Of a stretch of 64,000 nt of DNA, positions 34,403 to 43,393 are shown in pieces. The DNA comes from Acinetobacter sichuanensis. Lineage in GTDB: Bacteria > Pseudomonadota > Gammaproteobacteria > Pseudomonadales > Moraxellaceae. The stretch covers positions 1 through 64,000 of the forward strand of contig NZ_PYIX02000014.1 in assembly GCF_003024515.2 (NCBI RefSeq), written 5' to 3'. The notes under the pieces are model-generated. The model made no database searches, was not told the origin of the DNA, and saw only the letters and a program-made list of their open reading frames with translations. Each line of letters starts with the position of its first letter. Position 1 is the stretch's first letter. Position numbers and translations under genes: made by a program.

Positions 34403-35239
34403 TTATAATTTTTTGTATTCAGAAACCATTAGATCTACAAGTTGATTAATTGCTTGTTTTGCTGGTGTTTCTTTTCCAGCATCCAGATCAAATACGGAAC
34501 ACTTAACATATGATGCTTGACTAAAAACCGTAGCATTTGGAATACAGATTAATTCCTTATTTACCAGTTTTTCTTGCAATTTTGGTTGAGCATATTCATT
34601 GCGAATATCTTCAGCCAAGGTAAGATCCACTGTATTACGCTTGTTATAAAAGTTTAGTACTGGCGATAGAATTTTTAAATCTGGATTGCTTGTCTCTAAG
34701 TCATCCATAGAGTTAAGTATATCTTCCAAACCCTGAATACTGTATTCACCCTGTAATGGAATTAATAAACTGTTTGATGCTAACAAAGCATTAAAAGTTA
34801 GAGTTTCCATTCGCGGTGGACAATCTAACAAAATAAAGTCGAAATCCCCTTTTATCTTTCTTAATACACTTCTAATAATTTCATTAGGAACTGGACTAGA
34901 ACGCTGAATATTGATTTCAACATCACGAATGTTATTAGCACAAGCAATCAAAGACACATTTTCAAAGTTGGTTTTATCTGGACCTTGTATAACATCGTGA
35001 ATGTTAATTGTTTTATAGTTTTCAAAAATATCTTTTAGAGTGCCATCTATATCGTTAATATCTGGAACATTTGAAATATGTTTTGTTGCATTACGTTGGC
35101 TATCTAAGTCGATTACTAAAACCGTATAACCTAATTTTCCAAGCTTAGCAGCACAATTCACCGTAGATGTTGTTTTGCCCACACCACCTTTAAAGTGGAT
35201 GCTTGTACAAATATAAGTTTTTCCTGAGTTCTTTTCCAT
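34403..35239 (-). CDS. parA: ParA partition ATPase
   Basis: 278 aa with the deviant Walker A motif KGGVGKTTS near residues 14-22, the DLDSQRNATKH motif A' near 44-54 and Walker B ILLDCPPRME near 116-125. It has no N-terminal DNA-binding extension, so it is a short (type Ib-like) ParA in length but close to the chromosomal/Soj type in sequence. It would use ATP-driven nucleoid binding to segregate the plasmid. It starts 137 bases from the large repeat array, which may serve as its centromere or as the replication origin. Confidence 0.92.
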   Translation of the reverse strand: MEKNSGKTYICTSIHFKGGVGKTTSTVNCAAKLGKLGYTVLVIDLDSQRNATKHISNVPDINDIDGTLKDIFENYKTINIHDVIQGPDKTNFENVSLIACANNIRDVEINIQRSSPVPNEIIRSVLRKIKGDFDFILLDCPPRMETLTFNALLASNSLLIPLQGEYSIQGLEDILNSMDDLETSNPDLKILSPVLNFYNKRNTVDLTLAEDIRNEYAQPKLQEKLVNKELICIPNATVFSQASYVKCSVFDLDAGKETPAKQAINQLVDLMVSEYKKL

Positions 35240-35376
35240 TTTTCAATCACCTTTCAAGTAAAGTCAAACAATACAATATTTGAAAAATATTTAAAATACT
35301 TTTTCACTTTATTTTTAATATATTTCAACTTTTTCAATCTATATGCCTAACATGTGTCCATATCTTATGTGTTTTT

Positions 35377-35917
35377 CATTATCAGACTGATAACAGCTTT
35401 AGATTCCTTGGCGTGGATTTTTTCATTATCAGACTGATAACAGCTTTAGATCCCTTGGCGTGGTTTTTTACATTATCAGACTGATAACAGCTTTAGATTT
35501 TTAATCGTGGATTTTTTCATTATCAGACTGACAACAGCTTTCGATTTTTAATCGTGGATTTTTTCATTATCAGACTGATAACAGCTTTAGATCCCTTGGC
35601 GTGGATTTTTTCATTATCAGACTGATAACAGCTTTAGATCCCTTGGCGTGGTTTTTTTCATTATCAGACTGATAACAGCTTTAGATTCCTTGGCGTGGTT
35701 TTTTTCATTATCAGACTGATAACAGCTTTAGATCCCTTGGCGTGGTTTTTTTCATTATCAGACTGATAACAGCTTTAGATTCCTTGGCATGGTTTTTTTC
35801 ATTATCAGACTGATAACAGCTTTAGATCCCTTGGCGTGGTTTTTTCATTATCAGGCTGATAACGGTTTTTCGATTCTAAATCGTTGATTTATTCATTATC
35901 AGACTGATAAAAATGGA
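35377..35917. repeat. Twelve 47-bp direct repeats (iteron or parS array)
   Basis: Copies start at 35377, 35424, 35471, 35518, 35565, 35612, 35659, 35706, 35753, 35800, 35846 and 35894, so the period is 47 bp with one 46 and one 48. Each begins CATTATCAGACTGATAAC; the core TTATCA-GAC-TGATAA is an inverted repeat, followed by AGCTTTAGATCCCTTGGCGTGG variants (written here only as the consensus start AGCTTTAGAT) and a T-run. The last copy is partial. The array lies between parA and dotM. It is either the centromere bound by ParB or the iterons of a replication origin; the palindromic core favours a dimeric binding protein. Confidence 0.9.
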
Positions 35918-35929
35918 GTTGCCAAGAAG

Positions 35930-36115
35930 AGGGGAGGGCTTACTACTACTTACAGTTAAATAAATGAGTAGACGTTGTGAAATGCACAACTGAAAATGAT
36001 CTATATTAGCTGAGTAGGGGAGTGCCCTATTCAATAAAAAGACTACCAACAATATTTATAGAGAAATTTATTATATAGGCGGTTAATCCACTTAAATGTC
36101 TAGTAGGGGAGGGCT
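35930..36115. repeat. Three AGGGGAGGGC repeats beside the array
   Basis: AGGGGAGGGCT at 35930-35940, AGGGGAGTGC at 36016-36025 and AGGGGAGGGCT at 36105-36115, spaced 86 and 89 bp and in the same direction. They are conspicuous G-rich words in AT-rich DNA. They may belong to the origin or to control of the dotM operon. No gene lies between 35240 and 36320; a TATAAT box at 36283-36288 probably serves dotM. Confidence 0.5.
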
Positions 36116-36320
36116 TCTTATTCATTCTTTTTAGTATTTGACCAAGAATACTGGCTTAGTGTTGAGATTGACCTGATTTAAGCTTTAAAAGGTATTAAAT
36201 GCCACTTTAGTCAAGAGCTTAAAACCAGACTTAAAATCCTTAAAAGGTTTAAGGGGAATTAGATTAAAACCAATATTAACTATATAATACCCAACAATAC
36301 ACATATTAATAGGCTATAAA

Positions 36321-37850
36321 ATGGCAGATCCAAAAGATAAGCTTGTACATGAGAATCATATTTATATATTTACTGTTGTTATGGTTTTAGTGGCTTTTTT
36401 GGCTGTATGGTTTGCTTATAAACCTCAAATTGTAGGGTTTTTAGTATACACAAAAGGCATTTTAATTATTCCTCTATGGTGGATACATAGCATATTCAAA
36501 GCTATCGGGCTTAACTACGTGCCTTTACTAAGTGAGTTGGTGTATTCAACAGAACACCTATGTAAACCAACAAACAATTGGCTTCCATTATTTTGTCAAA
36601 ATAAGTTTAGCGAAGTCACTATTTTTCAAATTTCAAAAGCCAGTCAAGCATGGAATTTATTAATATTTTTGCTGGCAACACCTTGGATAAAGAAAGCTTA
36701 TGACCGCTTCAACAGCGAGCATCCAGCACGGGGCTTTATCAAAAGCATGAACCTAGAAGAGTTCATAGAGGAACAAATTCCAAACCAAAGACACTTACAG
36801 GTTTTTGGTCCATTAGACTTGTCAAAATATGATACGAACAATGGTCATTTTAAAGCGCTAGATTCAACTTATGAGTTTGCAAATAGGCATGAGTTAATTA
36901 CAGGAACTAAAGAGCGCCTTGTGAACATTACAATCAACGGAGTAACGAAAGAATATAATGATAAAAGTGAAACAGTACCTATCATAGATGAAGAGAAGTT
37001 TTTAAATGTCTTACGTGAACAACTAGGGGATCTTTGGATAACCCTTGATAATTCAAAAGAAACATCACCCGATGAATTATCGTATTTATCCGATGTTGAT
37101 ACAATTTTGCTAGCTTTGTATTTACCAGTAGCATGTGCAACCGATGAATCTATGGATGATGAAGAGTTCCGTAAAATCAAAAAAGATTCAACAACATTAA
37201 TTAATTACTATTGGGATATTTGCACAAAAAATATACCTAACAACCCATTGTTTGCAATTGAAAATCAGTATGTTGAGGGCGATCGTAAGCTTGTAGGGTT
37301 TAATTTTGATTTCCTTAGAAAAAGAATTCACAAATACATTAAACATCCCGTTGCTACTAAGATTTTTAAAAACCATGCATATGTAAGAACTATTTTGTGT
37401 GAGGTTGTATTAACAGCAAGACAACTAGGTGTAATGCCACCAACAGATATACGCTGGTTAAAACTATACAATCGAACTGCATACGCATTCATACAGAATA
37501 TTGGTAGACCGTCTTTGTTTAGTGAGGGTTTAGGTCCAATCTCGCATTATCTAATTGAGGTGAAATTAGGGAAGCCATTAGAAGAGCCAGACTTTAACAT
37601 TGGCCTTGTTGGTTTTGAATACGAATTATTGAGTTTTGCCATGACTGAAGCTAGACAAAAAGCTGCTGAAGATGTGAACAGTATTATTCGAGTAGTAGAG
37701 TTTACGGACAAGGAATTAAACAACGGATCTTATAACTCTAAAAACAATGATAAAGATGATTTTAAGTATAGTGACGATCATGTTTTTGATATGGTGAGCG
37801 TAGAAATACCACAGGATGAAATACAAAAAAACAAGCAAAAAGGGTTTTAG
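36321..37850 (+). CDS. dotM: DotM/IcmP (TrbA)-like coupling-complex protein
   Basis: 509 aa. It has three membrane segments near the N-terminus (about 13-33, 36-58 and 105-117) and a cytoplasmic domain whose C-terminal part (about 353-430) carries the DotM/TrbA signature: HAYVRTILCEVV, ARQLGVMPPTDIRWLK and the following Y-N-R and IGRPSLF segments. DotM binds DotL and helps recruit substrates. It is longer than Legionella DotM (about 380 aa), mainly through an inserted middle region (about 170-320) and a charged tail. It is the first gene after the repeat array. Confidence 0.8.
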   Translation: MADPKDKLVHENHIYIFTVVMVLVAFLAVWFAYKPQIVGFLVYTKGILIIPLWWIHSIFKAIGLNYVPLLSELVYSTEHLCKPTNNWLPLFCQNKFSEVTIFQISKASQAWNLLIFLLATPWIKKAYDRFNSEHPARGFIKSMNLEEFIEEQIPNQRHLQVFGPLDLSKYDTNNGHFKALDSTYEFANRHELITGTKERLVNITINGVTKEYNDKSETVPIIDEEKFLNVLREQLGDLWITLDNSKETSPDELSYLSDVDTILLALYLPVACATDESMDDEEFRKIKKDSTTLINYYWDICTKNIPNNPLFAIENQYVEGDRKLVGFNFDFLRKRIHKYIKHPVATKIFKNHAYVRTILCEVVLTARQLGVMPPTDIRWLKLYNRTAYAFIQNIGRPSLFSEGLGPISHYLIEVKLGKPLEEPDFNIGLVGFEYELLSFAMTEARQKAAEDVNSIIRVVEFTDKELNNGSYNSKNNDKDDFKYSDDHVFDMVSVEIPQDEIQKNKQKGF

Positions 37851-37873
37851 TCTTAAACTTATAAGTTATAATT

Positions 37874-37901
37874 GACCGGTATTAAAACACCGGTCTTTTT
37901 T
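37874..37901 (+). terminator. Terminator after dotM-like gene
   Basis: GACCGGT pairs with ACCGGTC across an 8-base loop and is followed by TTTTTT, 23 bases after the dotM stop. Confidence 0.8.
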
Positions 37902-37972
37902 ATTTAACTATTTTTTTAAAACCATATTTTAACTATACTGCTAAAACATGGCTTAAAAGGTAATACTCTAAA

Positions 37973-38878
37973 ATGCTTTTAAATAATTTCACTAAAATAG
38001 TAGCAAGTTGCGCTATTAGTATTATTACAATCTCTACTTACGCTGCACCATCTCAGGACCTTACTTCTAAGATGCAAAAAATGGGCAAAGTAAAAGAAGT
38101 TAAACCCTTTAGTGGAGGTTTAACTTCTTGGATTCTTGAGGCACCTAATGGGAAAAATGCGGTGTTTTTTACAACATCCGATGAAAAAGTCATCTTACAT
38201 GGTACAGCTTGGGATTCTGCTACTAAAAAAAATATATCTGAGCCTCTTAAATTAACTGCAAAAAAAATGAATACACCAGCACGACAACCAACAGCTTCCG
38301 TTGGGAATTTGGCCAGTGCATACAATCATCCAGTCTTTAAAGCTGTAAAAACGCTTTCAGGGTTTAAAGAGGGGAAAGCGAATGATAACAACACTGTTTA
38401 CATCATTTACGATCCACGCTGTAAATATTGTCACGAAACATTCAACCTTTCTCGCTCATACGTTAAAAGCGGTGCAACTATTAAATGGATTCCAGCTTTA
38501 GTTCTAAACCAAAGTGAAAACGGAAAACAATTAGCAGCTGGAATTCTTCGTAAACCATCTGAAGATACTATTAATAAAACCTTTAATGGAACAGATGAAG
38601 AAATTAACTCAATTAAAGTGATTCCTACACCACAGGAACTTGCTGAGTTGGATAAACACTTAGGCGCTCTTCAATCTATCTTCTTCTATCACGAAGATAT
38701 TGTTGCAATGCCAAAAGAAGATCGTGAACAGCGAGAAGCAATTCGTAGCGCTGGACAAAAGCCACAGCCACTAACTGCTGGTGTACCAGTTGCTATCTTT
38801 GTAAATAAAAAGACTGGAAAAGTTGAAGCTCGTAGAGGAACTTCAGAAACAGCCACTCTTGACTATATTTTCAAATAA
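37973..38878 (+). CDS. DsbC/TrbB-like periplasmic thiol isomerase
   Basis: 301 aa with a signal peptide (about 1-25, ending TYAA), an N-terminal dimerisation-like domain, and a thioredoxin fold with the active site C150-K-Y-C153 in DPRCKYCHETF plus a cis-proline loop GVPVAIF. It would form or shuffle disulphide bonds of envelope transfer proteins in the periplasm. In IncI plasmids trbB, also a thioredoxin-fold protein, lies next to trbA (DotM), so the gene order is conserved. The exported four-cysteine proteins at 42954 and 43394 are possible clients. Confidence 0.8.
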   Translation: MLLNNFTKIVASCAISIITISTYAAPSQDLTSKMQKMGKVKEVKPFSGGLTSWILEAPNGKNAVFFTTSDEKVILHGTAWDSATKKNISEPLKLTAKKMNTPARQPTASVGNLASAYNHPVFKAVKTLSGFKEGKANDNNTVYIIYDPRCKYCHETFNLSRSYVKSGATIKWIPALVLNQSENGKQLAAGILRKPSEDTINKTFNGTDEEINSIKVIPTPQELAELDKHLGALQSIFFYHEDIVAMPKEDREQREAIRSAGQKPQPLTAGVPVAIFVNKKTGKVEARRGTSETATLDYIFK

Positions 38879-38890
38879 GAGGGAATTGAG

Positions 38891-39565
38891 ATGAACAAAA
38901 CTCAATTGAAAGCTTTCCAATCGATTGTCGGAAACTTTTCACCTTATTTCTCTAAGATAAACAATGAGTCTATGTTTTTAGATTCTGACCTTTCTGGAGA
39001 TACGGATAGAAATCGCCAGGTGAGCATCTTCAATATAGATGCAAAGGCCACGGATCTACTATTAACGATCAAAGGATTTGATCAGGTCGAGAATAATTTG
39101 TTTAGAGGACAAGTTTTCTTAAAGTCTGACGAAAACACAGAAATTCTTATAAGTGAGCCATGCTATTACTTAAACAAAAGCAAGGTTCGTTTCAGTACAT
39201 ATGAACTTCAGAGCTACATAAAGGAAGTTTGGCATCAAGCTCTAAATGAATATAAGGCTGATGTTACAGACAGCCCTATACGTTCTAATGAAGAAAAATA
39301 CAGCTTATCTTTAGCAGATAGATTCTCTAGTTTTAAAACGTCTTGGCCAGCTATGGGCATTGTAGCTGCAGTAGTTGTTTTTGCTGGAGGCGGTTACTTT
39401 TTAGGTTCAGGTACTAATGAGAAAAATGCATCTTCAGAAACAAGTTCGCAACAACTAAGCACATCTGATAACCCTGAACTTGACGGTAAAGCCTTGGCTC
39501 TTAAAAACATGGGGTTAGATCCTAACTCAATGGCTTTTGATAACTCATGCTTTCAAGAAAAATAA
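38891..39565 (+). CDS. Unknown membrane protein, 224 aa
   Basis: A soluble N-terminal domain of about 150 residues is followed by one membrane helix (about 154-172, MGIVAAVVVFAGGGYFLG) and a short polar tail with a single cysteine (NSCFQEK). The N-terminus lacks a signal peptide, so that domain is probably cytoplasmic. It begins 12 bases after the DsbC-like gene. No known family; its position suggests an accessory part of the transfer apparatus. Confidence 0.6.
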   Translation: MNKTQLKAFQSIVGNFSPYFSKINNESMFLDSDLSGDTDRNRQVSIFNIDAKATDLLLTIKGFDQVENNLFRGQVFLKSDENTEILISEPCYYLNKSKVRFSTYELQSYIKEVWHQALNEYKADVTDSPIRSNEEKYSLSLADRFSSFKTSWPAMGIVAAVVVFAGGGYFLGSGTNEKNASSETSSQQLSTSDNPELDGKALALKNMGLDPNSMAFDNSCFQEK

Positions 39566-39577
39566 GGTGAAATATCT

Positions 39578-40147
39578 ATGAGAGCTAGACGAATAGAAAA
39601 CCTTGAAGCATTACAGCTAAAGGCCTCAGAAATAGCACAAATAACCGTTAAAGAGTTGGAAGCACGACACTATTTAGTTTGGTGGTTGAGCTCATATGAC
39701 CGAAACATGAAACGTGGCTATAACAATGAAACCATTTGCTTAAGCACCTATCAGGTGAATGAGTTTTGTTTTTCATATGCAATCACAAGCGAAGTTGAAA
39801 AGTTTTATTTACTAATACAACCCGAAAATTGGTTTTTAAATGATTTAACTTTCGAGTCTGCTTCTATAGATGAAAAAGGCTTAGTTTTAAATTTAGCTGA
39901 AGTAAATGATCAGTTATTCAAGCTGTATATATCGCGAATGCAAATCAGATTTAATCTTGATGAAATTCATGCTGAACGTTTAACACACGCAAAGAAATAT
40001 GCAAAAGAACTGGTCTTTATTCAATACAACCCACAGAAAAATCAGGTCATGAATGTAGGTGTTTCTATCAATTTAGAAAACAACACAATCACTCGAAAAT
40101 CATCAAATCAAACGGCAAAAAATAAGCGCTTGAAAGGGGCATTCTAA
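39578..40147 (+). CDS. Hypothetical protein, 189 aa
   Basis: A soluble protein with a helical N-terminus (RARRIENLEALQLKASEIAQ) and beta-rich centre. No signal peptide, membrane segment or known motif. The start lies 12 bases after the previous gene, and its stop overlaps the next start (TAATG), so it is an operon member. Function unknown. Confidence 0.6.
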   Translation: MRARRIENLEALQLKASEIAQITVKELEARHYLVWWLSSYDRNMKRGYNNETICLSTYQVNEFCFSYAITSEVEKFYLLIQPENWFLNDLTFESASIDEKGLVLNLAEVNDQLFKLYISRMQIRFNLDEIHAERLTHAKKYAKELVFIQYNPQKNQVMNVGVSINLENNTITRKSSNQTAKNKRLKGAF

Positions 40148-40704
40148 TGAAGAAATCAAACTATTTTAAGGTAATTGGTGCAATAGCAGTTTCAACAGTT
40201 GTTTCACTTGCTTATGCTGGCTTTACTGAAATTAATAGTTCTGGAGACATTGTATCTAAAGACAGTGCAAATGCTTTACGCACCAGTTTTTCAACACCAA
40301 ATCAAAATATACCAGCGCCATTACGCACATATTCACTATGGGATAAGATCTCAGAGACAACCAAATATAATGGCACAGTACAACCAAAGCCAACACCTGT
40401 TGCAATTGAGAGTACATCTTCTCAAGCACAAAATATTCAAAGCAAGAGCAATATTAATGTGGCTAACATAGAGAGCCAACAGGAAATCAAAAGATTACAG
40501 GCAGCACTAAAAGAGAAAGAAACTGAGAATAACAAGCTCAAATATTCAAACCTTGAGATGCAAGTGCAAGTAGTTGAACTAAAAAGCGATATAAACGAAC
40601 TGAAGCAACAAGTTAACTTTTTAGCAAGCCAGATGCAAATTGTTGAAAGCGATGTGCTTGTAATGAAAAACAAAAAACCAAGTTCTTTTTTAGCACGAAA
40701 TTAA
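40147..40704 (+). CDS. Exported coiled-coil protein, 185 aa
   Basis: An N-terminal signal sequence or anchor (about 1-25, ending SLAYA) is followed by a T/S/Q-rich linker. A long coiled coil occupies about residues 105-175 (IKRLQAALKEKETENNKLKY and what follows). It would lie in the periplasm and could act as a spacer or scaffold in the transfer channel. No family recognised. Translation is coupled to the gene before it, and the helicase gene follows after 3 bases. Confidence 0.6.
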   Translation: MKKSNYFKVIGAIAVSTVVSLAYAGFTEINSSGDIVSKDSANALRTSFSTPNQNIPAPLRTYSLWDKISETTKYNGTVQPKPTPVAIESTSSQAQNIQSKSNINVANIESQQEIKRLQAALKEKETENNKLKYSNLEMQVQVVELKSDINELKQQVNFLASQMQIVESDVLVMKNKKPSSFLARN

Positions 40705-40707
40705 GCA

Positions 40708-42264
40708 ATGGTTGTGAAGAAAATTACTCAAAAACCTACCAGTGAACAGCAACGAGCAATTGATAAAGCAACACGACTAAAAACCAGTTTTAAATTGATT
40801 GCTTTTGCTGGTACTGGTAAGACTACGACATTGATCCATTGTAGTAGTGCTTTGCAACAACTAGGTAAGCTTGGACTATATCTATCATTTAATAAAAAGA
40901 TGGCAGATGAAGCTAATCAAAAATTCGCTGAATATGGGCTGAATTCAGTCACATGTTCTACATTCCATTCTCTAGCTTACAGAAATATACCTGGTTGGCT
41001 GAAAAATAAGATTAACAAACCTACGTTACTTCCTAAAGATATTGTTCAAAAGTTTAAGCTTGAAAACATTCGATTTCAGTACAACGGGAAAAACCGACAA
41101 CTCACCGATCTAACATTAGCGCTGATTATCCTTAATACATTACGTTATTTTTGTATGACAGTGGATCAGACTGTTACCAATGATCATGCTTACATAGCTT
41201 TAAAAGAACAAACATCAATTAAGCGCAATGACGTTCTTGAAGATAAAATCACTTCAATTGCGAAAATGATCTGGAATGATGTAGTTGATCCAAACGGTGA
41301 TTATGGTATTACACACGATTACTATCTCAAGTGGTGGGTACTGCAAAAACCACAACTTGATTTTGATTACGTGATGGTAGATGAAAGCCAAGATAGTGAC
41401 CAATTAATACTAGACGTACTCAAACGTCAAAAAGCAAAAGTTATTTTTGTTGGAGATCCATACCAAAGCATATATGGCTTTAGGGGTGCGAAAGATATTT
41501 TACAGAACCTAGATCTTGAAGCATTGTACTTAGAACAGTCGTTTCGGTTTGGTAATGCAGTTGCAGATATAGCTAATCTACTTCTCAATAAACTTTTTGG
41601 TGAAACCAGACAGTTAAAAGGTTTACCAAGTAAAACGTCAAAAGTTACCACTTTCAGTACATCAAGTTATGCACCATCTTCATTGAACGCGATTATTTGT
41701 AGAACAAATGCTACGGCTTTTGAATACTTTTTTAAGTTTCATGGCTACCTTAATGGCGAAAAGAAAATACGTCTTGAGGTTGATGGAAAGCGCAGTAAAG
41801 ATATTTTCAGTGGGATTTTTCAACTGAGAGCAAATAAACGGCCAACGTGTAAAGAGCTTCAAAACTTTTCTTCCTACCAAGAGCTTGTGGACCATATACA
41901 AGTGTTTGGAGAAGTGGAGGGGGCAACTACAGAATTAAAAACCTTTCTGAATCTAACAAACCAATACTCATGGCAAGTGATTGAGTGGGCGTTAGAAAAT
42001 AGTATGGCTGATGATGAAACTGACCCAAAAAACACTTTGGTCATTAGCACATCACACAAGAGTAAAGGTTTAGAGTGGGATAATGTCCTAATCGCAAAAG
42101 GCTTTAACTATAAAATTCTCGATAAAAAGCTAATGATTTCTGCAGATGAAAAACGGCTGTTGTATGTGACCGTAACACGAGCCAAAAACATATTATTTAC
42201 AGATGGCATTAATGATTTATTGGAACACTTAAATTCAAAAAATACGGAGATTTCAAATGCCTAA
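40708..42264 (+). CDS. UvrD/Rep-like superfamily 1 helicase
   Basis: 518 aa with helicase motifs in order: Walker A AGTGKTTT (34-41), motif II VDESQD (224-229), motif III-like GDPYQSIYGFRGA, motif IV-like EQSFRF, motif V TSHKSKGLEWDNV and motif VI LLYVTVTRAK. It would move 3'-5' on single-stranded DNA. It is shorter than UvrD (about 720 aa), so the 2B region is probably reduced. Encoded inside the transfer operon, it may help unwind or repair plasmid DNA during transfer, but that role is inferred. The next gene overlaps its end by 8 bases. Confidence 0.85.
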   Translation: MVVKKITQKPTSEQQRAIDKATRLKTSFKLIAFAGTGKTTTLIHCSSALQQLGKLGLYLSFNKKMADEANQKFAEYGLNSVTCSTFHSLAYRNIPGWLKNKINKPTLLPKDIVQKFKLENIRFQYNGKNRQLTDLTLALIILNTLRYFCMTVDQTVTNDHAYIALKEQTSIKRNDVLEDKITSIAKMIWNDVVDPNGDYGITHDYYLKWWVLQKPQLDFDYVMVDESQDSDQLILDVLKRQKAKVIFVGDPYQSIYGFRGAKDILQNLDLEALYLEQSFRFGNAVADIANLLLNKLFGETRQLKGLPSKTSKVTTFSTSSYAPSSLNAIICRTNATAFEYFFKFHGYLNGEKKIRLEVDGKRSKDIFSGIFQLRANKRPTCKELQNFSSYQELVDHIQVFGEVEGATTELKTFLNLTNQYSWQVIEWALENSMADDETDPKNTLVISTSHKSKGLEWDNVLIAKGFNYKILDKKLMISADEKRLLYVTVTRAKNILFTDGINDLLEHLNSKNTEISNA

Positions 42265-42901
42265 TCAAGTTGAAGTTCTGCAAAATAGAGTGTTTCAGGC
42301 ATGTCACAATGCTAGTTATATTCGCGGAGAGTTTCATCACGAACCGTATATCATGGAGCTTGTTAAGAAAAAGGGCTCACAGGTCGCAGATATAATCACA
42401 CCACTTCTTGAAATGTTTCATCTAATTGAAAAGGAAACAAAGTCAATCTTTAGTTTCACGGAAGATTTTAATTTCAAGCAACGCCATTTTGAACCAGGTG
42501 TTTATCTCAAAACTAAAGAGATATTAAATGGTGTAGAAACGTTCGATGGCCTGGCTATCGTTGATATTCCTTCAGGATCTTTTAGAAGCATTGTCATAGA
42601 TTCAGGCGGTGGAATTGCTTCAAGTAAACATACAATTGAGCAGTTTAAGGAATTAAAGGGGAGATATTTAATTCCATTTTATTTTGATGGAATATATGTG
42701 CACCCTCACTGTTATACATATTTTTTCATCGAAAATGATATTAAGAGGGTGATGCCCCTTGAGGCTTATGATTCAAGCAAAGTAGGAAATGAGCAAAACA
42801 TGGGCTTGCATTGGGTAGAAGAAGCAATTGAATACGGTAATCTTCACTTTGGGTTTGAAGTTGAAACACCAGATACCGAAACAATTATAGAAAAAGTCTA
42901 A
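42257..42901 (+). CDS. Hypothetical protein, 214 aa
   Basis: A soluble protein; the start overlaps the helicase gene by 8 bases, so expression is coupled. It contains several H- and G-rich segments (IRGEFHHEPYI, IDSGGGIASSKHTIEQF, FYFDGIYVHPHCYTYFF) that look like part of an enzyme fold, but no family is recognised. It may work with the helicase. It ends just before a strong bidirectional terminator. Confidence 0.6.
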   Translation: MPNQVEVLQNRVFQACHNASYIRGEFHHEPYIMELVKKKGSQVADIITPLLEMFHLIEKETKSIFSFTEDFNFKQRHFEPGVYLKTKEILNGVETFDGLAIVDIPSGSFRSIVIDSGGGIASSKHTIEQFKELKGRYLIPFYFDGIYVHPHCYTYFFIENDIKRVMPLEAYDSSKVGNEQNMGLHWVEEAIEYGNLHFGFEVETPDTETIIEKV

Positions 42902-42913
42902 AACCAAACGACA

Positions 42914-42942
42914 AAAAAGGGCATCTTATAGATGCCCTTTTT
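42914..42942. terminator. Bidirectional terminator
   Basis: AAAAAGGGCATC-TTATA-GATGCCCTTTTT, a perfect 12-bp stem between the plus-strand operon (36.3-42.9 kb) and the minus-strand genes that follow. Confidence 0.9.
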
Positions 42943-42953
42943 ATGTTTTGAAA

Positions 42954-43379
42954 TTAATAAGAAAGGTCGATTGCCACTTGTGCTAAAGATGTAAAAGCAG
43001 AGGATTCACACATAAAAGATTGACGAATAAAAAACGATGGATTGTATGAGCTCACCATAGTTTGACTATCACAGTTTTGGCTAAATTTAATATGTTGTGT
43101 ATTGATTGCTTGCCAAGCTGCAGCATTCTTTTGACTTTCCGCACGAACGTCTTTGATGAAACGTGTTAATGATTGGTTGTATGGTGTATTGCACTTAAGT
43201 TCTGGTGAACCGTACTCAGAATCACGCGCTTCATTATAATTAAACACGCATTTTTGATACTCAGCTTGTACCTTGTTATAAGCTTGAATAGCTTCAGCTT
43301 TGGTCTTATAACCAGCGTTGGCAGATGACGTAATAATGGTAGCAGCACATAACAAAGCTAAACTTAAAAACTTTTTCAT
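42954..43379 (-). CDS. Small exported protein with four cysteines (copy 1)
   Basis: The frame extends to 43427, but AGGATCAGG precedes ATG 43379, which starts a clear signal peptide (MKKFLSLALLCAATIITSS, cleavage after ANA), giving 141 aa. The mature part is helical with cysteines in the patterns KCVFNYN, LKCNTPY, NCDSQ and MCESS. The neighbouring gene encodes a protein of the same layout, so the two are probably old tandem duplicates. A periplasmic role, perhaps protecting or modulating the wall hydrolase upstream, is conceivable but unproven. Confidence 0.6.
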   Translation of the reverse strand: MKKFLSLALLCAATIITSSANAGYKTKAEAIQAYNKVQAEYQKCVFNYNEARDSEYGSPELKCNTPYNQSLTRFIKDVRAESQKNAAAWQAINTQHIKFSQNCDSQTMVSSYNPSFFIRQSFMCESSAFTSLAQVAIDLSY

Positions 43380-43393
43380 AACCTGATCCTTTA

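Noticed and set aside
35377..35917. The regular repeat array looked like a possible CRISPR
   Set aside because: The 47-bp units follow each other without unique spacers; only small base changes occur between copies, and no cas genes are near. It fits an iteron or centromere array.
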